From Dermacentor variabilis (Eukaryota > Arthropoda > Arachnida > Ixodida > Ixodidae): 64,000 nt of DNA. Positions within the stretch are counted from its first letter, which is position 1, and each line of letters begins with the position of its first letter. The notes below the pieces were generated by a model. That model saw only the letters and a list, made by a program, of their open reading frames with translations. It did no database searches and was not told the origin of the DNA. The translations under genes were made by a program, and so were the position numbers. Positions 1-11,440 of this stretch are shown piece by piece. The stretch covers positions 197,442,353 through 197,506,352 of the forward strand of contig NC_134568.1 in NCBI RefSeq assembly GCF_050947875.1, read 5' to 3'.

Positions 1-220
1 GAAAGGGGACCCCAAAAACTTGAAAAATTATAGACCGATCAGCTTGCTGTCAGTTGTCTACAAACTATTTACTAAGGTAATCGCAAATAGAACCAGAAAC
101 ACCTTAGACTTCTGTCAAGCAAAGGACCAGGCAGGATTCCGTAAAGGCTACTCAACAATAGACCATATTCACACTATCAATCGGGTGATAGAGAAATGTG
201 CGGAATATAACCAACCCTTA
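1..220 (+). pseudogene. RTE-type LINE reverse transcriptase, 5' segment of copy 1
   Basis: This is an internal piece of a non-LTR retrotransposon reverse transcriptase that starts before the window. It reads NYRPISLLSVVYKLFTKV and then QAGFRKGYSTIDHI, which are RT blocks typical of the RTE clade. Reading stops at 220 because an inverted-repeat element sits in the frame; the same protein resumes at 1618. The uninterrupted sequence is visible in RTE copy 4 (minus strand near 36480), so the break is an insertion and not a gene end. No endonuclease is visible in the window. It is a dead copy. Confidence 0.85.
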
Positions 221-1617
221 TTGGCGGCGAAGAGTTACGGAGTCGCCCTCTATCGGAAGCGCCTCGCTGGCGTAGTATGAGGGATCACGTGGCGCACTCC
301 TCATAGGTTTTGCTGTCAGCGTTCACTGAAAACACTACGCGCGAGCTCTCCCGGACATTTCTGTAAGTACTTTCGAAACGAGAGAAGTTTCTTACTGTCT
401 AAATAATAATCTTGGGAAAACTGAAAGCACACAATCGTTTACAGCCGCTATCTCATTACCGAATACGTACAGTGAACGCCACTGCGCGCGGTCGCCGCGA
501 TGGAGTCTCCCGAACCGGCTTCTTGCCTGAAAGGTAGGTAAACGCTGAGAGCAAATTATGTGAAATATGTTCTTATAGTTTTTGTATAACTAAATGGAGC
601 GTAATACAATGAAGCCTCAATACAGCGATCGCGCAGATTTGCAGCGACCAACTGCGCGTCTGCATGCTTGTCCGCGCACTGTTTCGCTTTCTCCGCGCGC
701 GCGTTTTCGCACCGTGCCATGAGCTTTAGGCCGAAGAATATGAGCATTTGACAGTATACAAGCAACCATTGTTGCGTGGGCGCTATCAGAGCTGTTCAAA
801 AATAATTTCATTGTAGAGACTTCGACGCCTACGGGGACTGTAATGTGCCGTCGCGACGATTCAATCTTTTTTTTCTTCTAAATTCTTTGACCTTTCGATA
901 CTATTTCTCGGGTTGCGTCGCACTGTATGTTTATCGGCGTTCTCAGCGTGAAATTTCCCGCTGCTCCTTTTTTGTAATCCACTGCATTAATTCATAACAT
1001 AAACATGACCATATGCCATGCTTTCTTTAAATGGGCTTCTTACCGCTGCCTTTCCACTCCACTGAACTTGCCAGTATCTATAGCATCGACAAGTTCTAGA
1101 CCAAACCGTCATGACATTAGTCGGGCAGCGGACTCGGGCGAGCGTCTCAGTGCGCGTTTTCAGGACATCGCAGACCCGGCGCCGTAGCAGAAATCTTCCT
1201 CGCGTCTGTGCTTGCTGCATACCCGAGTTGTAGCCGATGACTGTTTGCCGGTTTTATGTTTCGCGAGCCAAGCTTCACGCAGCTTCTTGTCGTGCGGCTA
1301 CGTGTAAATAAGGCTGACACCGGCCTCCGTTACGTGCGTCCGGCCCTGCGGCACCGAGCAGTAGCCTACCATGTCGCGCGCCTTCAAAGGCAGCCACTAC
1401 CTATTGTAGTGCTTTCAAGCGTTGTAAAGGAGACACTCGAAGCAGGAAAATTTCGCCACTAAATGAAAACCGCAGCGTACGAGGGAATTTAAACTCGTTT
1501 TCAGCTCGCTTCGGCGCGCCCGAAGCAGCCGGCGCGGCCGCTATGTCCACTTGATCCCTCCTAGCACGTCACGCCGACGGTGGCGCCAGCTTTTCCAGTG
1601 GTGGAGCTCGAGGCCAA
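221..1617 (-). mobile_element. THAP-carrying terminal-inverted-repeat element, copy A
   Basis: A 1397-bp insertion that splits RTE copy 1. It starts TTGGCGGCGA and ends in the near-inverse GGCCAA, and TA lies immediately outside both ends. A second copy of almost the same length (1396 bp) lies at 3158-4553 in the opposite orientation and is similar throughout, which defines both ends. Orientation is given by the THAP-like reading frame on the minus strand. No transposase reading frame is visible, so it is likely non-autonomous. The TA duplication suggests a Tc1/mariner-type or other TA-targeting mechanism; the superfamily is not established. Confidence 0.8.
1180..1372 (-). pseudogene. THAP zinc-finger domain remnant in copy A
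   Basis: Reading down from the ATG at 1370-1372 gives MVGYCSVPQG, an in-frame stop after about 24 codons, then KLREAWLAK and VCSKHRREEDF. This is the THAP pattern: an N-terminal Cys, a basic tryptophan helix, then Cys-x2-His followed by an aromatic residue. THAP domains are C2CH DNA-binding folds found in P-element transposase and many animal factors. The second cysteine is replaced by Gly here, while the Cys-x2-His pair is intact. The usual Phe after the His is Arg. It is not translatable as it stands. Confidence 0.7.
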
Positions 1618-2701
1618 TATATAGCTTTCATTGATTGCGAGAAAGCATTTGATCCTGTCGAAACCTCAGCAGTCATGGAGACATTACGGAATCAAGGTGT
1701 AGACGAGCGGTATGTAAAAATACTGAAAGATATCTATAGCGGCTCCACAGCCACCGTAGTCCTCCATAAAGAAAGCAACAAAATCCCAATAAAGAAAGGC
1801 GTCAGGCAGGGAGATACGATCTCTCCAATGCTATTCACAGTGTGTTTACAGGAGGTATTCAGAGACCTGGATTGGGAAGAATTGGAGATAAGAGTTAATG
1901 GAGAATACCTTAGTAACTTTCGATTCGCTGATGATATTGCCTTGCTTAGTAACTCAGGGGACCAGCTGCAATGCATGCTCACTGACCTGGAGAGGCAAAG
2001 CCGAAGGGTGAGTCTAAAAATTAATTTGCAGAAAACTAAAGTATTGTTTAACAGTCTCGGAAGAGAACAGCAGTTTACGATAGGTAGCGAAGCACTGGAA
2101 GTGGTAAGGGAATACATCTACTTAGGGCAGGTAGTGACGGCGGATCCGGATCATGAGACGGAAATAATCAGAAGAATAAAAATGGGCTGGGGGTGCGTTT
2201 GGCAGGCATTCTCAGATCATGGACAGTAGGTTGCCGTTATCCCTCAAGAGAAAAGTGTATAATAGCTGTGTCTTACCAGTACTCACCTACGGGGCAGAAA
2301 CCTGGAGGCTTACGAAAAGGGTTCTACTCAAATTGAGGACGGCGCAACGAGCTATGGAAAGAAGAATGATAGGTGTAACGTTAAGGGATAAGAAAAGAGC
2401 AGATTGGATGAGGGAACAAACGCGAGTTAATGACATCTTAGTTGAAATCAAGAAAAAGAAATGGGCATGGGCAGGACATGTAATGAGGAGGGAAGATAAC
2501 CGATGGTCATTAAGGGTTACGGATTGGATTCCAAGGGAAGGGAAGCCTAGCAGGGGGCGGCAGAAAGTTCGGTGGGCGGATGAGATTAAGAAATCTGCAG
2601 GGACGACATGGCCACAATTAGTACATGACCGGGGTTGTTGAAGAAGTATGGGAGAGGCGTTTGCCCAGCAGTGGGCGTAACCAGGCTGATGATGATGATG
2701 A
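1618..2701 (+). pseudogene. RTE-type LINE reverse transcriptase, 3' segment and tail of copy 1
   Basis: This continues the RT of 1-220. Visible blocks are YIAFIDCEKAFD, KKGVRQGDTISPMLFT, the catalytic FADD near 1921-1935, and then the conserved C-terminal region with LPVLTYGAETW and WAGHVMRREDN. A frameshift near 2200-2220 separates the palm from the C-terminal part. The 3' end is a short (GAT)n run at about 2686-2701, the simple tail typical of RTE elements. The protein motifs and tail match copies 2 and 4 on the minus strand. It is 5' truncated by the window edge and inactive. Confidence 0.88.
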
Positions 2702-3060
2702 CACGGTCACCCACCAATTTGTGGTTTCCCGCGAGAAACTGTAGCAGACGGTTTATTATCTCTACACACGCATTTAAATTGGGGACAGACATTTCTGTCG
2801 AAAATATGAACTAAAACTCTCTGGCTCTAAACCTCGCCCTCCGGCGCCCACGGCTATATTGCCAAGCCATGTGTGACGTCTTGCGCTGCATGGAACCGCG
2901 CCATCGTCTGCTACAAAATTGGCCGTCGCTCCTTATGAGGTCGGGGCATAGCTGCCCTTTCTTGCCGTATTTGCTCCAGACCTCCCTACCTCCCCTCCCG
3001 GCCCCTCCCCTCTCTTAAAAGGGGAATAAAGTTCATTCATTCATTCATTCATTCATTCAT
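2702..3060 (+). repeat. LINE-like 3' end with polyadenylation signal and (TTCA)n tail
   Basis: No reading frame. The right end has AATAAA at 3025-3030 followed at once by a TTCA microsatellite (3032-3060, about seven units). An AATAAA directly before a simple tail is the usual 3' end of a LINE or SINE-like retroelement. The body is GC-rich and CT-rich; I do not recognise the family. The left boundary with the RTE tail is approximate. Confidence 0.45.
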
Positions 3061-3157
3061 GCTCCAGGAGTAGCGTGCCATTTCTTCGACACTGCCAACT
3101 TCGCGTGATGAAGCAAGCGAGGAATCTTTGAGCAGCACACGCAGCGATAGCGTAGTA

Positions 3158-4553
3158 TTGGCGGCGAGCTCGACCACTGGAAAAGCTAGCGCCACCGTCG
3201 GCGTGACGTGGCAGAGGGATCACGTGGACACAGCGGCCGCGTCGGCTGCTTCGGAAGCGCCGAAGCGAGCTGAAAACGAAAGCTTAAAGTCCCACCTGCG
3301 CCACGGTTCTGATTAAGTGGTGAGGCTTTACCGCCTTGGGTGTATGCTTGACAATATTTGAAAGTACTATAATAGGTAGGTGGCTGCCTTTGGAGGCGTG
3401 CAGCATGGTAGGCTACTGCTCGGTGCCGCAGTGCCGCACGCACGCAACGGAGCCCGGTGTCAGCCTTATTCACACGTAGCCACAGGGCAAGGAGCTGCGT
3501 GAAGCTTGGCTGGCGAAACTTAGAACCGGCAGACAGCCATCGGCTACAACTCGGGTATACAGCAAGCACAGACGCGAGGAACATTTCTGCTACGGCGCCG
3601 GGACTGCGCGATGTTCGGTGAGTAGCAGAAAACGCGTACTGAGACGCTCGCCCTGCCCGCGCCCGCTGCCCGGCTAATGTCATGACGGTTTGGTCTATGA
3701 ACTTGTAGATACTGGCAAGTTGATTGGAACGGAAAGGGAGCGGAAAGACGCACATTAAAGAAAGGCGCGGCATATGGTCATGTTTGTATTATGAATTAAT
3801 GCACTGGATTACGAAAATCAAGAAGAGGGAAATCGCACGCTGAGAAGACCGATAAACATACAGTGTGACGCAACTTGAGAAATAATATTGAAATGTCCAA
3901 AAATTTAGAAGACAAAAAAGATTCAATCGTCGCGACGGCACATCACAGTCGCCATAGCTAAGCGTCGAAGTCTCTATAACGGAATTATTTTTGAACAGTT
4001 CTGATAGCGTCCACGCAACAATGGCTGCTAGTGTTCTGTCAGATGTTCATATGCTGCGGCCTAAAGCTCACAGCATGGTGCGAAAACGCGCTCACAGGGA
4101 AAGCAAAACATTGTGCGTGGACATGCATGCAGACGCGCAGTCGGTCGCTGCGTACTCGTGCGATCGCTGGATTGAGGATCCATTTTGTTATGCTCCATTT
4201 GGTTATTTCACATAGTTTACTCCCAGCGTTAGCCTACCTTTCACGCAAGAAGCCGGTTCGGGAGAATCCATCGCGGCGACCGCGCGCAGTGGCGTTCACG
4301 TACTGTACGTATTCGGTAAAGAGATAGCGTCTGTAAACGATTCTGTGCTTTCAGTTTGCCCAATATTATTATATCGACAGTCAAAACTTCCCTAGTTTTG
4401 AGAGTACTTGCATAAATGTCCAGGAGGGCTGCCGCGTGGTGTTTTAATTGAGCACCGTAAGCGAAACCTATGAGAAGCGTGCCGCGTGATCCCTCATACT
4501 ACGCAAGTGAGGCGCTTCCGACAGATTACGACTCCGTAACTCCTCGCCGCCAA
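3158..4553 (+). mobile_element. THAP-carrying terminal-inverted-repeat element, copy B
   Basis: A 1396-bp element bounded by TTGGCGGCGA and its inverse TCGCCGCCAA, with TA at 3156-3157 and 4554-4555 as the target duplication. It is the reverse-orientation relative of copy A, with similarity from end to end including both termini and the THAP region. The agreement in length shows that the two boundaries are real transposon ends. No transposase is seen. The flanks 3061-3157 and 4554 onward form the empty target. Confidence 0.83.
3405..3610 (+). pseudogene. THAP zinc-finger domain remnant in copy B
   Basis: The ATG at 3405 begins MVGYCSVPQC, which has both N-terminal cysteines (C-x4-C). A TAG at 3477-3479 interrupts the frame at the same point as in copy A. 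After it come ELREAWLAKLRTG and VYSKHRREEHF, where the cysteine of the C-x2-H pair is Tyr. Copy A has lost the second cysteine and copy B the third, so they decayed separately after sharing the stop. Length and motif order fit one THAP domain of about 80-90 residues. Confidence 0.7.
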
Positions 4554-5302
4554 TACGCTGTGCATTTTGACTTCGAACTCATTGCCACCAGCTCAAGTGA
4601 CGAAACACGGCCTCCGAGATTCGCGTGCGCCAGCTGGCTTGCGCAAATCTCAGAGCTCATAGACGAAGACCGCGTAGTAAACGTGGTCAAGATAGATGGC
4701 AGATGCAGATGCCTTTTCGCACTCTAGATATTTCGTGCGTTCAGCACTGCTTACGTCGCGACCAACTTGTTGGAATCCAGTCGCGGAGAGCCCACGACGT
4801 CGCGGCGGTCACTGAGCGACGGAATTCGCTGTGTCGCGGACTGAAAATCGCGCCATCTGAAACAGCCTTATCCCAAACTCGGCGAGCAGACGCAAATCGT
4901 CGTTGTAGCTGCCTGGCGTGAAGTGTTCTGAGAACAAAACCAAAGCGGTCAGATAATCGCTAGTCCTTCCTGCCCACATTAATCTCCCAAGCCTTAAGTT
5001 TCACCGGCTCCTTGGGGAAACTGAAGTACTATAGGGAGCACTTCCTGCTCCGTTCGCTCTAGCACCCAACAGCGCTACATAGGCGCCGCGGTGGCATTGT
5101 TTCGGCCGCTGCAAGTTGAACTATTCTGATGGCAAGCTGAACAAAGCAGAAGTCTCCCGCATGCGCGCACAGCTGACACACCGATTCTTCGCCGGAATAC
5201 GCAATATACATGCTCGCTCGGCAGGCATACAGCCTGTGACGTCACGGCTCGGGAGCGTGTAAGCATGTGTAAGTTCTACTAACTCTATGTGTGTAAGTGT
5301 TG
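4554..5302. other. Target and flank of copy B, no gene recognised
   Basis: Together with 3061-3157 this is the sequence into which copy B inserted. A short open stretch on the plus strand (to about 4726) is partly acidic but has no recognisable domain, and no convincing splice sites were found. Nothing else is supported. Confidence 0.4.
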
Positions 5303-5957
5303 CCCACGGAGGAAGGAAACTAAGGAGAGGCCCTGACGTCACTCTTCGTGAAGCTAAAGTGAAGCCGGAAGTTGGCGTTGCTCATGGCGTTGCTCCGCCT
5401 ATCGGGCCTATCGGGCCAGCTCTCCTCTCTTGTTTACATTTCTCGCGAAACCACGCCGCACTGAGCGCAACCGTGCTGCTAGGGCCCGCGCGCTCCGCAG
5501 CAATACTAAGCAATCGTTAGCACGTTAGCATGATTCCGTCAAAGAGGGCAAAATTTCCCGCGGATATTCCTTCGTCCGTAGCCACTGCCGTGGCGCGGTA
5601 CATTGCGTACAGCGTTGCATGCGCGTTCATTTCACGAGCTTTAGTTCCTCCTGTCCCACCTGGCCACAGCAACATCCGGTAGAGCACGGTCCAGATAACG
5701 CAGCGCAACAAAACACGGAGACCAACGCAAACCTGCCCGCACGGCGCCTTTGCCACGGTACGAAACATACGGAGCAACACGTGTGAGCGCACAGAACCAT
5801 AACAAAGCCGCCATTGTTGCCAGAAAGGCGTGGCCGCTACAGCAAAGAAATAAAAAAACAGCAACAAAGAGGAGAACCTACTACGTCATTTCCTCCACAC
5901 TTTCCTCCTAGCGCGCGGAAGGGGTAGGGCCTCTCCTCAGTTTCCTTCCTCCATGGG
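5303..5957. mobile_element. MITE-like element with 32-bp terminal inverted repeats
   Basis: The left end (5303-5334, beginning CCCACGGAGGAAGGAAACT) matches the inverse of the right end (5926-5957) with two mismatches in 32 bases. GTTG at 5299-5302 is repeated at 5958-5961, a possible 4-bp target duplication. The 655-bp body has no transposase-like frame, so it is probably a non-autonomous DNA element. The superfamily is not assigned. Confidence 0.65.
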
Positions 5958-7161
5958 GTTGCCTCACTGTTATGCCGTTCGAGTGTAATTAAAGAATTCA
6001 GTGACAAATCACGTGCTGGCTCAAATGCGCTAAAATTTTGCCAACGTGTTCTTGAACGCACAAAGATTATCTCACACAATACAGATTATGATAGAAAATT
6101 GGGTGTCATGCCCATAGAGTTAATATAACCAAGCCTAGAGAAAAAGCTGACCCTAAAAAGTGGGAACCGCTAGGGCACCGCCCTGTTGCTACTGGTCAAT
6201 GGGGCCAGTGCAGTTACTTTTGAAGTAGCTGAAAACAAGTACAGGTCACTTTATGCTTTGTCATTTAAAAACGCATACCTGATGGCTTTATGAAGGTGAT
6301 GCGTTAATATTAAGCTTACAGAAAGCGCTTGCTAAGTGCGTGACTTATGTAAATCACGATGTACGCATTCCTGCAATAAAGGATGACGCTAATTTCGGTT
6401 TCTAATCTCAGTTTTTTTTCGGTGCGTAGTAGTTTCGTACAGTTTACGTTTGACATGCGATCGCGCGTCAACATCAGACGCTATGGCACATTCGTACCTT
6501 TTGTGCCACCCAAGCCCTGAAGTGCTCTGGCATATACCTTCACATGTAAGTAAACGAATGTACCTTCTTGTTCAGAACATCACGCGAGTAGACAGCTCTT
6601 GTGATGCATCACAATCGATGCGCCCAATCGTTTGAGAAGCGTCGTAGTAGAGCATTTTTTTTACATGCGGAGCGGTGTTTCTATTTGCAGGTTTCCCTTC
6701 AGTAGGAAATTGCTGGACATGCGGACCAGTGCACCGGAATTGTACTGGCGAACCCACAAGCAAGTCATAGAATCTGTTTAATTGTTGCACTTTGAACAAT
6801 CATGTTTCTACAAAGACCACAGCAGAAAAACAGCCCGATGCCGAGTATTTCTGTGCCACGAAGCAATCAAGAGGCGAGTGCCTAATACGGACGAAATCGA
6901 GTGCATGAACCCACATATAAATAGCGTAGGGGTTTTATTAACTCTCCAATATTTTCAACACTTCCTTGCATGTCATTTCATGCGGCATATCTTTTCTGGT
7001 CACAAATGTGTGCAGCGAATCTATTTGCATGATCGACTCCGGGCCTGCGGGATCGTTCACTTGCACTCGATGCTGAGTCTTTTACATGTATCCATAGACT
7101 GCATATATGCAGATCAGATCCCTACGAGCATTTTCAAAATTCAATCATTTTAGACAAAGCG
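5958..7161. other. Unassigned non-coding stretch
   Basis: No domain-like reading frame, no paired repeats and no clear splice structure were seen on either strand. Confidence 0.4.
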
Positions 7162-7176
7162 CACATATGCAATACT

Positions 7177-7380
7177 AAAAAAATTAAATTAAATTATGGG
7201 GTTTTACATGCCAAAACCACTTTCTGATTATGAGGCACGCCGTAGTGGAGGACTCCGGAAATTTCGACCACCTTGGGTTCTTTAACGTGCGCCTAAATCT
7301 AAGCACACGGGTGTTATCGCATTTCGCCCCCATCGAAATGCGGCCGCCGTGGCCGGGATTCGATCCGGCGACCTCGTGCT
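7177..7380 (-). mobile_element. Ruka-type tRNA-derived SINE, 5' truncated
   Basis: On the minus strand it reads from a B-box-like GGATCGAATCCCGGCCACG through the CATTTCGATGGGGGCGAAAT segment to an A/T-rich tail (AATTTAATTTAA type) at 7177-7195. The A-box end of the tRNA part is missing. A 15-bp target duplication with one mismatch flanks it (7162-7176 and 7381-7395). It matches the other three copies in the window. I recognise it as the ixodid tick Ruka SINE family. Confidence 0.85.
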
Positions 7381-7530
7381 CACACATGCAATACTGACAT
7401 AATCTCAAATACCACTAAGCAGCTGGGACACATTTTATTGAGTATACTCGCAGGTAAAATAAGTAGATCATGTGGAGCAAAGAAGTCCCACCGAGCGGCC
7501 GCTGCTTCGGTGAGATATTATTTTGTTTTG

Positions 7531-7667
7531 TCCCGTGGAATACCTATAGGTATTCCACGGGATGTCTATGTGCATGATCTTTAGCACATATGTGATAAAG
7601 ATCATGCACAATATCGCGTGGTTTTGCTGCGCTCCGCAGCGCATCTACGCCTACCACGGCGGTAGGC
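7531..7667. repeat. Cluster of four hairpins upstream of a LINE ORF1
   Basis: Four inverted repeats lie within 137 bp. One is a perfect 32-bp palindrome at 7531-7562 (centre CCTATAGG). The second has 15-bp arms with a 12-base loop at 7569-7610 (arm TGTGCATGATCTTTA). The third is a 6-bp stem at 7626-7640, and the fourth a 7-bp stem at 7649-7667. They precede the LINE ORF1 start by about 170 bp and may form its structured 5' UTR. Confidence 0.75.
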
Positions 7668-7833
7668 AGCAAATAACACCGGCACGAGCCATATGTCCGA
7701 CAGCGCGTTCCTAGGCGCATGAGTGCCGCAGAATCGGCGCCGCACTCGGAAGTGCCACAGCACGCGCCATGTCATCAAGCCGGCGACGCTAGTTTTCAAC
7801 GCTGTTCTACCTTGCAGCGCGCCTTCAGTGAAT

Positions 7834-9219
7834 ATGGCTGAGACAAGCGAAAGTGAAGCCAAGAAACCACGGGTTGACGACGACAAAACATCTGCCTATG
7901 AGCTAAGTGAAGATGAAGACATAGAGTGCGATGAAACGTCGTTCTCCTTGGTAACGTATAAAAAGAAGCGGCCTGAGGGAATTCCAGTTGTTTTTCGACC
8001 CTCACAGGAAGGACGCAACTTCTGGCAAGCGAATCCAAACCGCGCTGCGTCGGGAATTGTTTCCGCGGCAAAGGAAAAGGTACAGTCATTCCGCGTGAAT
8101 ACAGATGGAAGTTTCTCTGTCAACGTTATTTCAGTCTCATCTGCAAGACATCTACTGTCGATGAGTGAAGTGGTTGGTTTGGGAGTCAAGCCATTCATTC
8201 TGGCATCTTATACCAAGAATGTTGGCAAGATACGCCATGTGCCAGTTTAGTATACGGAAGAATAACTGGTTGAATTCCTGAAGGATTTTGGCGTGACATC
8301 TGCCCGTCGTCAGGCGCGCTACAATCGTCAAGAAGACGGAGCAGTAGAATCACGCCCTCTGAGAACCGTCATTTTCCATTTCAGAGAAGACAAACCAATG
8401 CCGCAACGAGTGCATTTAGGTTTCACGAGTCATCCCGTAGAAGAATACCATGGCCCTGCTCTGAGATGCTACAACAGCCAGAGATTTGGACATTTATCGA
8501 AGAACTGCCGCCGTCCACGTCGCTGCAAGATATGCTCAGAAGACCACAATCATTCGGAATGCAAGTCTCTGGGTCAGCCAAAGTGTGCCAACTGTGGCGG
8601 AAATCATACAGCTTCCTACTCCGGGTGCCCTCAGAGCAGAGCTGCCTCAAAGTTACGGAGACATGAGTTGAAATACGGAAGGCTGCCTCCTCGTAATGCG
8701 CCCCCACCCAACCTTGATACTGTAAGATACGCGCCTCCAACTCCCAACAAAGGAAAAGAGCAAGGGGTCAATTTGAACTATTCTGCAGCTATAAAGCACT
8801 CAGGTCGACAGCGTTCTGACGCTCCACCTTCAGAGAATACTACTAATCTTGCCCAGGCATCGAGTGAAATTCGCCGACCTTCTCAGCAACGCCATCTGCC
8901 ATTGATACAGCAACCTCATCTAACATCTGAACGACTACCTCAGCATTCGGCTCAATCACACCAGTCATGCCAGCGACTATATCAGTCAGTTCTTCAACGA
9001 CCTGCTTCGAGCACACATGGAGCTTCAGCGTCGTTTGGTGATTACGCGTATTTACCCGTGGCACAGATGATCCTGCCCATGCTATTCACAGCTCTGCGTG
9101 CAATTCTCAGTGCCATTCCACACGCAAACAACCTACCAGGGGTAAAAGCACAGCTTTCTATGGAATCGTTGGTGCTTCCACAACCACCAACAGCTCCACG
9201 GCAGGCTTACAATGATTAA
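7834..9219 (+). pseudogene. I-group LINE copy 1, ORF1 (nucleic-acid-binding, zinc knuckles)
   Basis: The likely start is the ATG at 7834 (MAETSESEAKKPRV), a hydrophilic acidic and basic leader. Two in-frame stops (8248-8250 and 8263-8265) interrupt one continuous frame. The middle has CCHC-type knuckles: RCYNSQRFGHLSKNC with the first position altered, CKICSEDHNHSEC, and CANCGGNHTASYSGC. The C-terminal third is proline, serine and glutamine rich. This is the ORF1 (gag-like) protein of an APE-type LINE that coats its RNA. ORF2 follows at once. Copy 2 at 42119 has the same C-terminal part. Confidence 0.85.
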
Positions 9220-10962
9220 TCGTTACAACAATGTTTTCATATTTCAGTGGAATGCTAATATCTTTCGAAATAAGTCAGTTGATTTTGGGAAACTACCTAG
9301 CTCAACATAACTTTCCTGTTTTATGTATACAGGAGGCAGGCGTATATACGAGATGACTTTCGTCTTTCAAACAATGTTATATATAAATCATCACGCATTG
9401 CTGGAAGTAGCAGAGCGATGTTATGCGTGAGAAAAGACCTGCCGTCCTATGTAATACAGTCGAGCGATTTAGATATACCGGAGTTCGTAGCATGCAAGAT
9501 ATCTTTTAGAAATACAAGTGTCACAGTGATCAGTCTTTATCTACTATGTTCTAGCAAAATATGAGTAGACAGCTTGGTGAATGTGTTTGGTATCGCAAAC
9601 TCGCATCTGCTGGTTTGTGGGGACTTCAACGCACATAACATCATCTGGGGCAGGGAATATAATGATTCCCGTGGAAGCATTATAGAGTCTGCCGCAGAAA
9701 AAAGTAATCTGATTGTGTTAAATGGCAGCTCTCCAACGTTCTTCCGGGGGTTTCGTTACTCAAGCTGTATAGGTGTTACGCTTTGCTTACAAGACCTTGG
9801 TGGCGTTGAATGGTCAATGGACATAGAAACGCATGTATAGTGATCATTTTCCGATCCTGGTAAAACATCGCCTCATACGGAGTGAGGGTACCCGACCCTA
9901 CTCAAAATATACTAAATGGCAAAGTTTTCGGCACCATTTAAGTAACTCATTGGGCAAAGTTTTGCAAATATATTGTGTGAGTCTTACAAGATGAGCACAA
10001 AGCAAGTAATTGTTCCAAATGAATACGCTGCAGTCCACGGGGAATATGAATGTCTAAGAGCAATTAGAAGACGCACAGAACATGCTTACCGCCGCAGTGG
10101 AAAGCTGGATGACTACAAGATGGCACAGAAAGTTCAGTCAACTTCGCGCAGACACTTACAAAAATTAGGTACGAGAAAATGGCGAGAATACTGCGCGTCG
10201 TTGTCTCCGTTTACTTCAGTTCCCAGAATATGGTCAGTTGTCCGATGTTTTAGTGGTCCAGTTACCCAGAGCCATCCTTTCCGAGTCCTTGCCGTAGCTC
10301 TAAGCACTCCGGAAACATCTGTTGCTGACGAATTCTGTCAACTTATATCCAGACCAGGAATTCCGTTTACTTGCCTACAATTTACAAGTTCGACAACACT
10401 AGCAGAACAGAAGGTTCGTGCGTGTTTTATGTCACAACATCCTCAACTTGACGGTGAGTTTAGTTTAAATGAATTGAAAAGTGCTCTTTCGTCATGCCGT
10501 ACAAAGACAATTGCAGGCACTGATGGTGTTACGTATGTGATGTTAAAGAACCTAGGTCCAGTAGGAAGAATGACTCTTTTGGAGATATCTAATGATATCT
10601 GGATAAAAGAGACTCTTCCGGATTCATGGAAATTAACCCAGGTAATTCCAGTTCTAAAACTAGGAAAGACTCCCCTTTGTCTTGACTCCTACCGACCCGT
10701 CAGTCTCACAAGCTGTTTCTCCAAACTAATGGAGAAGATGATAGACAGTCGACTGCAATGGTGGTATTAACACACAAATGTGTTTTCCGACCACATGACC
10801 GGTTTTCAACAAAATCGGTGTACAATGGATGCAGTATTAGATTGCCACATGCGTCGAACATGAACGAATTTGCGGAAATGTGACAGTAGCAGTATTCTTA
10901 GACATTCACATAGCATTCGACACTGTAAGTCACATACACGTCCTTGCTGGTATGTTAGAGCT
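9211..10962 (+). pseudogene. I-group LINE copy 1, ORF2 endonuclease and N-terminal RT
   Basis: ORF2 opens just before the ORF1 stop with FQWNAN, the usual start of an APE-like endonuclease. The key block LVCGDFNAHNIIWG lies at about 9610-9652, and SDHFPI at about 9840 sits across a frameshift. Then 9973-10770 is open for 265 codons, with KTIAGTDGVTYVMLKNLGP, LPDSWKLTQVIPVLK and YRPVSLTSCFSKLMEKMI, which are the RT entry blocks. Frameshifts and stops are scattered through it. The frame is cut at 10962 by an LTR element; the continuation LGLHGRTLRW starts at 13326. Confidence 0.87.
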
Positions 10963-11440
10963 TTAAGAGTTGAGGAGGACTTCAGGGTGAAAAACTTGGG
11001 AGGTTTATTTACATTATTTACAGTGAGAGTCAATTAACAGTCTTAGAGTCATTACGGGCCGGCAGCAACTCGGACGCTGCGGCCCGCGGCACGAAGCTCG
11101 AAAGAGAAGAATCAAGGAATGCTCTAGGAATGCTCTCCCAAGACGTTACAGTCCCCTGCCAATTTGCGTCCTTGCGCCCCGCTTTCAACACGAACTCGAT
11201 TGACCGCGTCACGACTCCCTACCACCTGGTCTCGTCTTGCCACATTGCGCTTCTTTGTACTACACGCTGAACTTCGAAAAGAACGACGGAACGACGAGGA
11301 ATTTAACTGCCCCGTGCCCTTTGTACGCGTCCGTGCAGAACATGCTTCACGGTCTCTTTTTGACCTGTGGCTCGAAGGTGTTGGATGCGTCAACATCGTC
11401 AACGACGACCGCCCACCTTAAGTCCTCCTCAACTCTTACA
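10963..11440 (-). repeat. Left LTR, in inverted orientation
   Basis: This 478-bp LTR is the inverse of the one at 12871-13320. The LTR has a 21-bp terminal inverted repeat of its own (TAAGAGTTGAGGAGGACTT at the left, inverse at the right), so its two ends look alike. The polyadenylation-type signal TTTATT faces left. The first G of the expected TGT start is missing at the left edge. A flip between the short terminal repeats could explain the orientation. Confidence 0.8.

Noticed and set aside
3031..3060. Telomere-like tandem repeat
   Set aside because: The unit is TTCA, a retroelement 3' tail following AATAAA, not the TTAGG-type repeat of arthropod telomeres.
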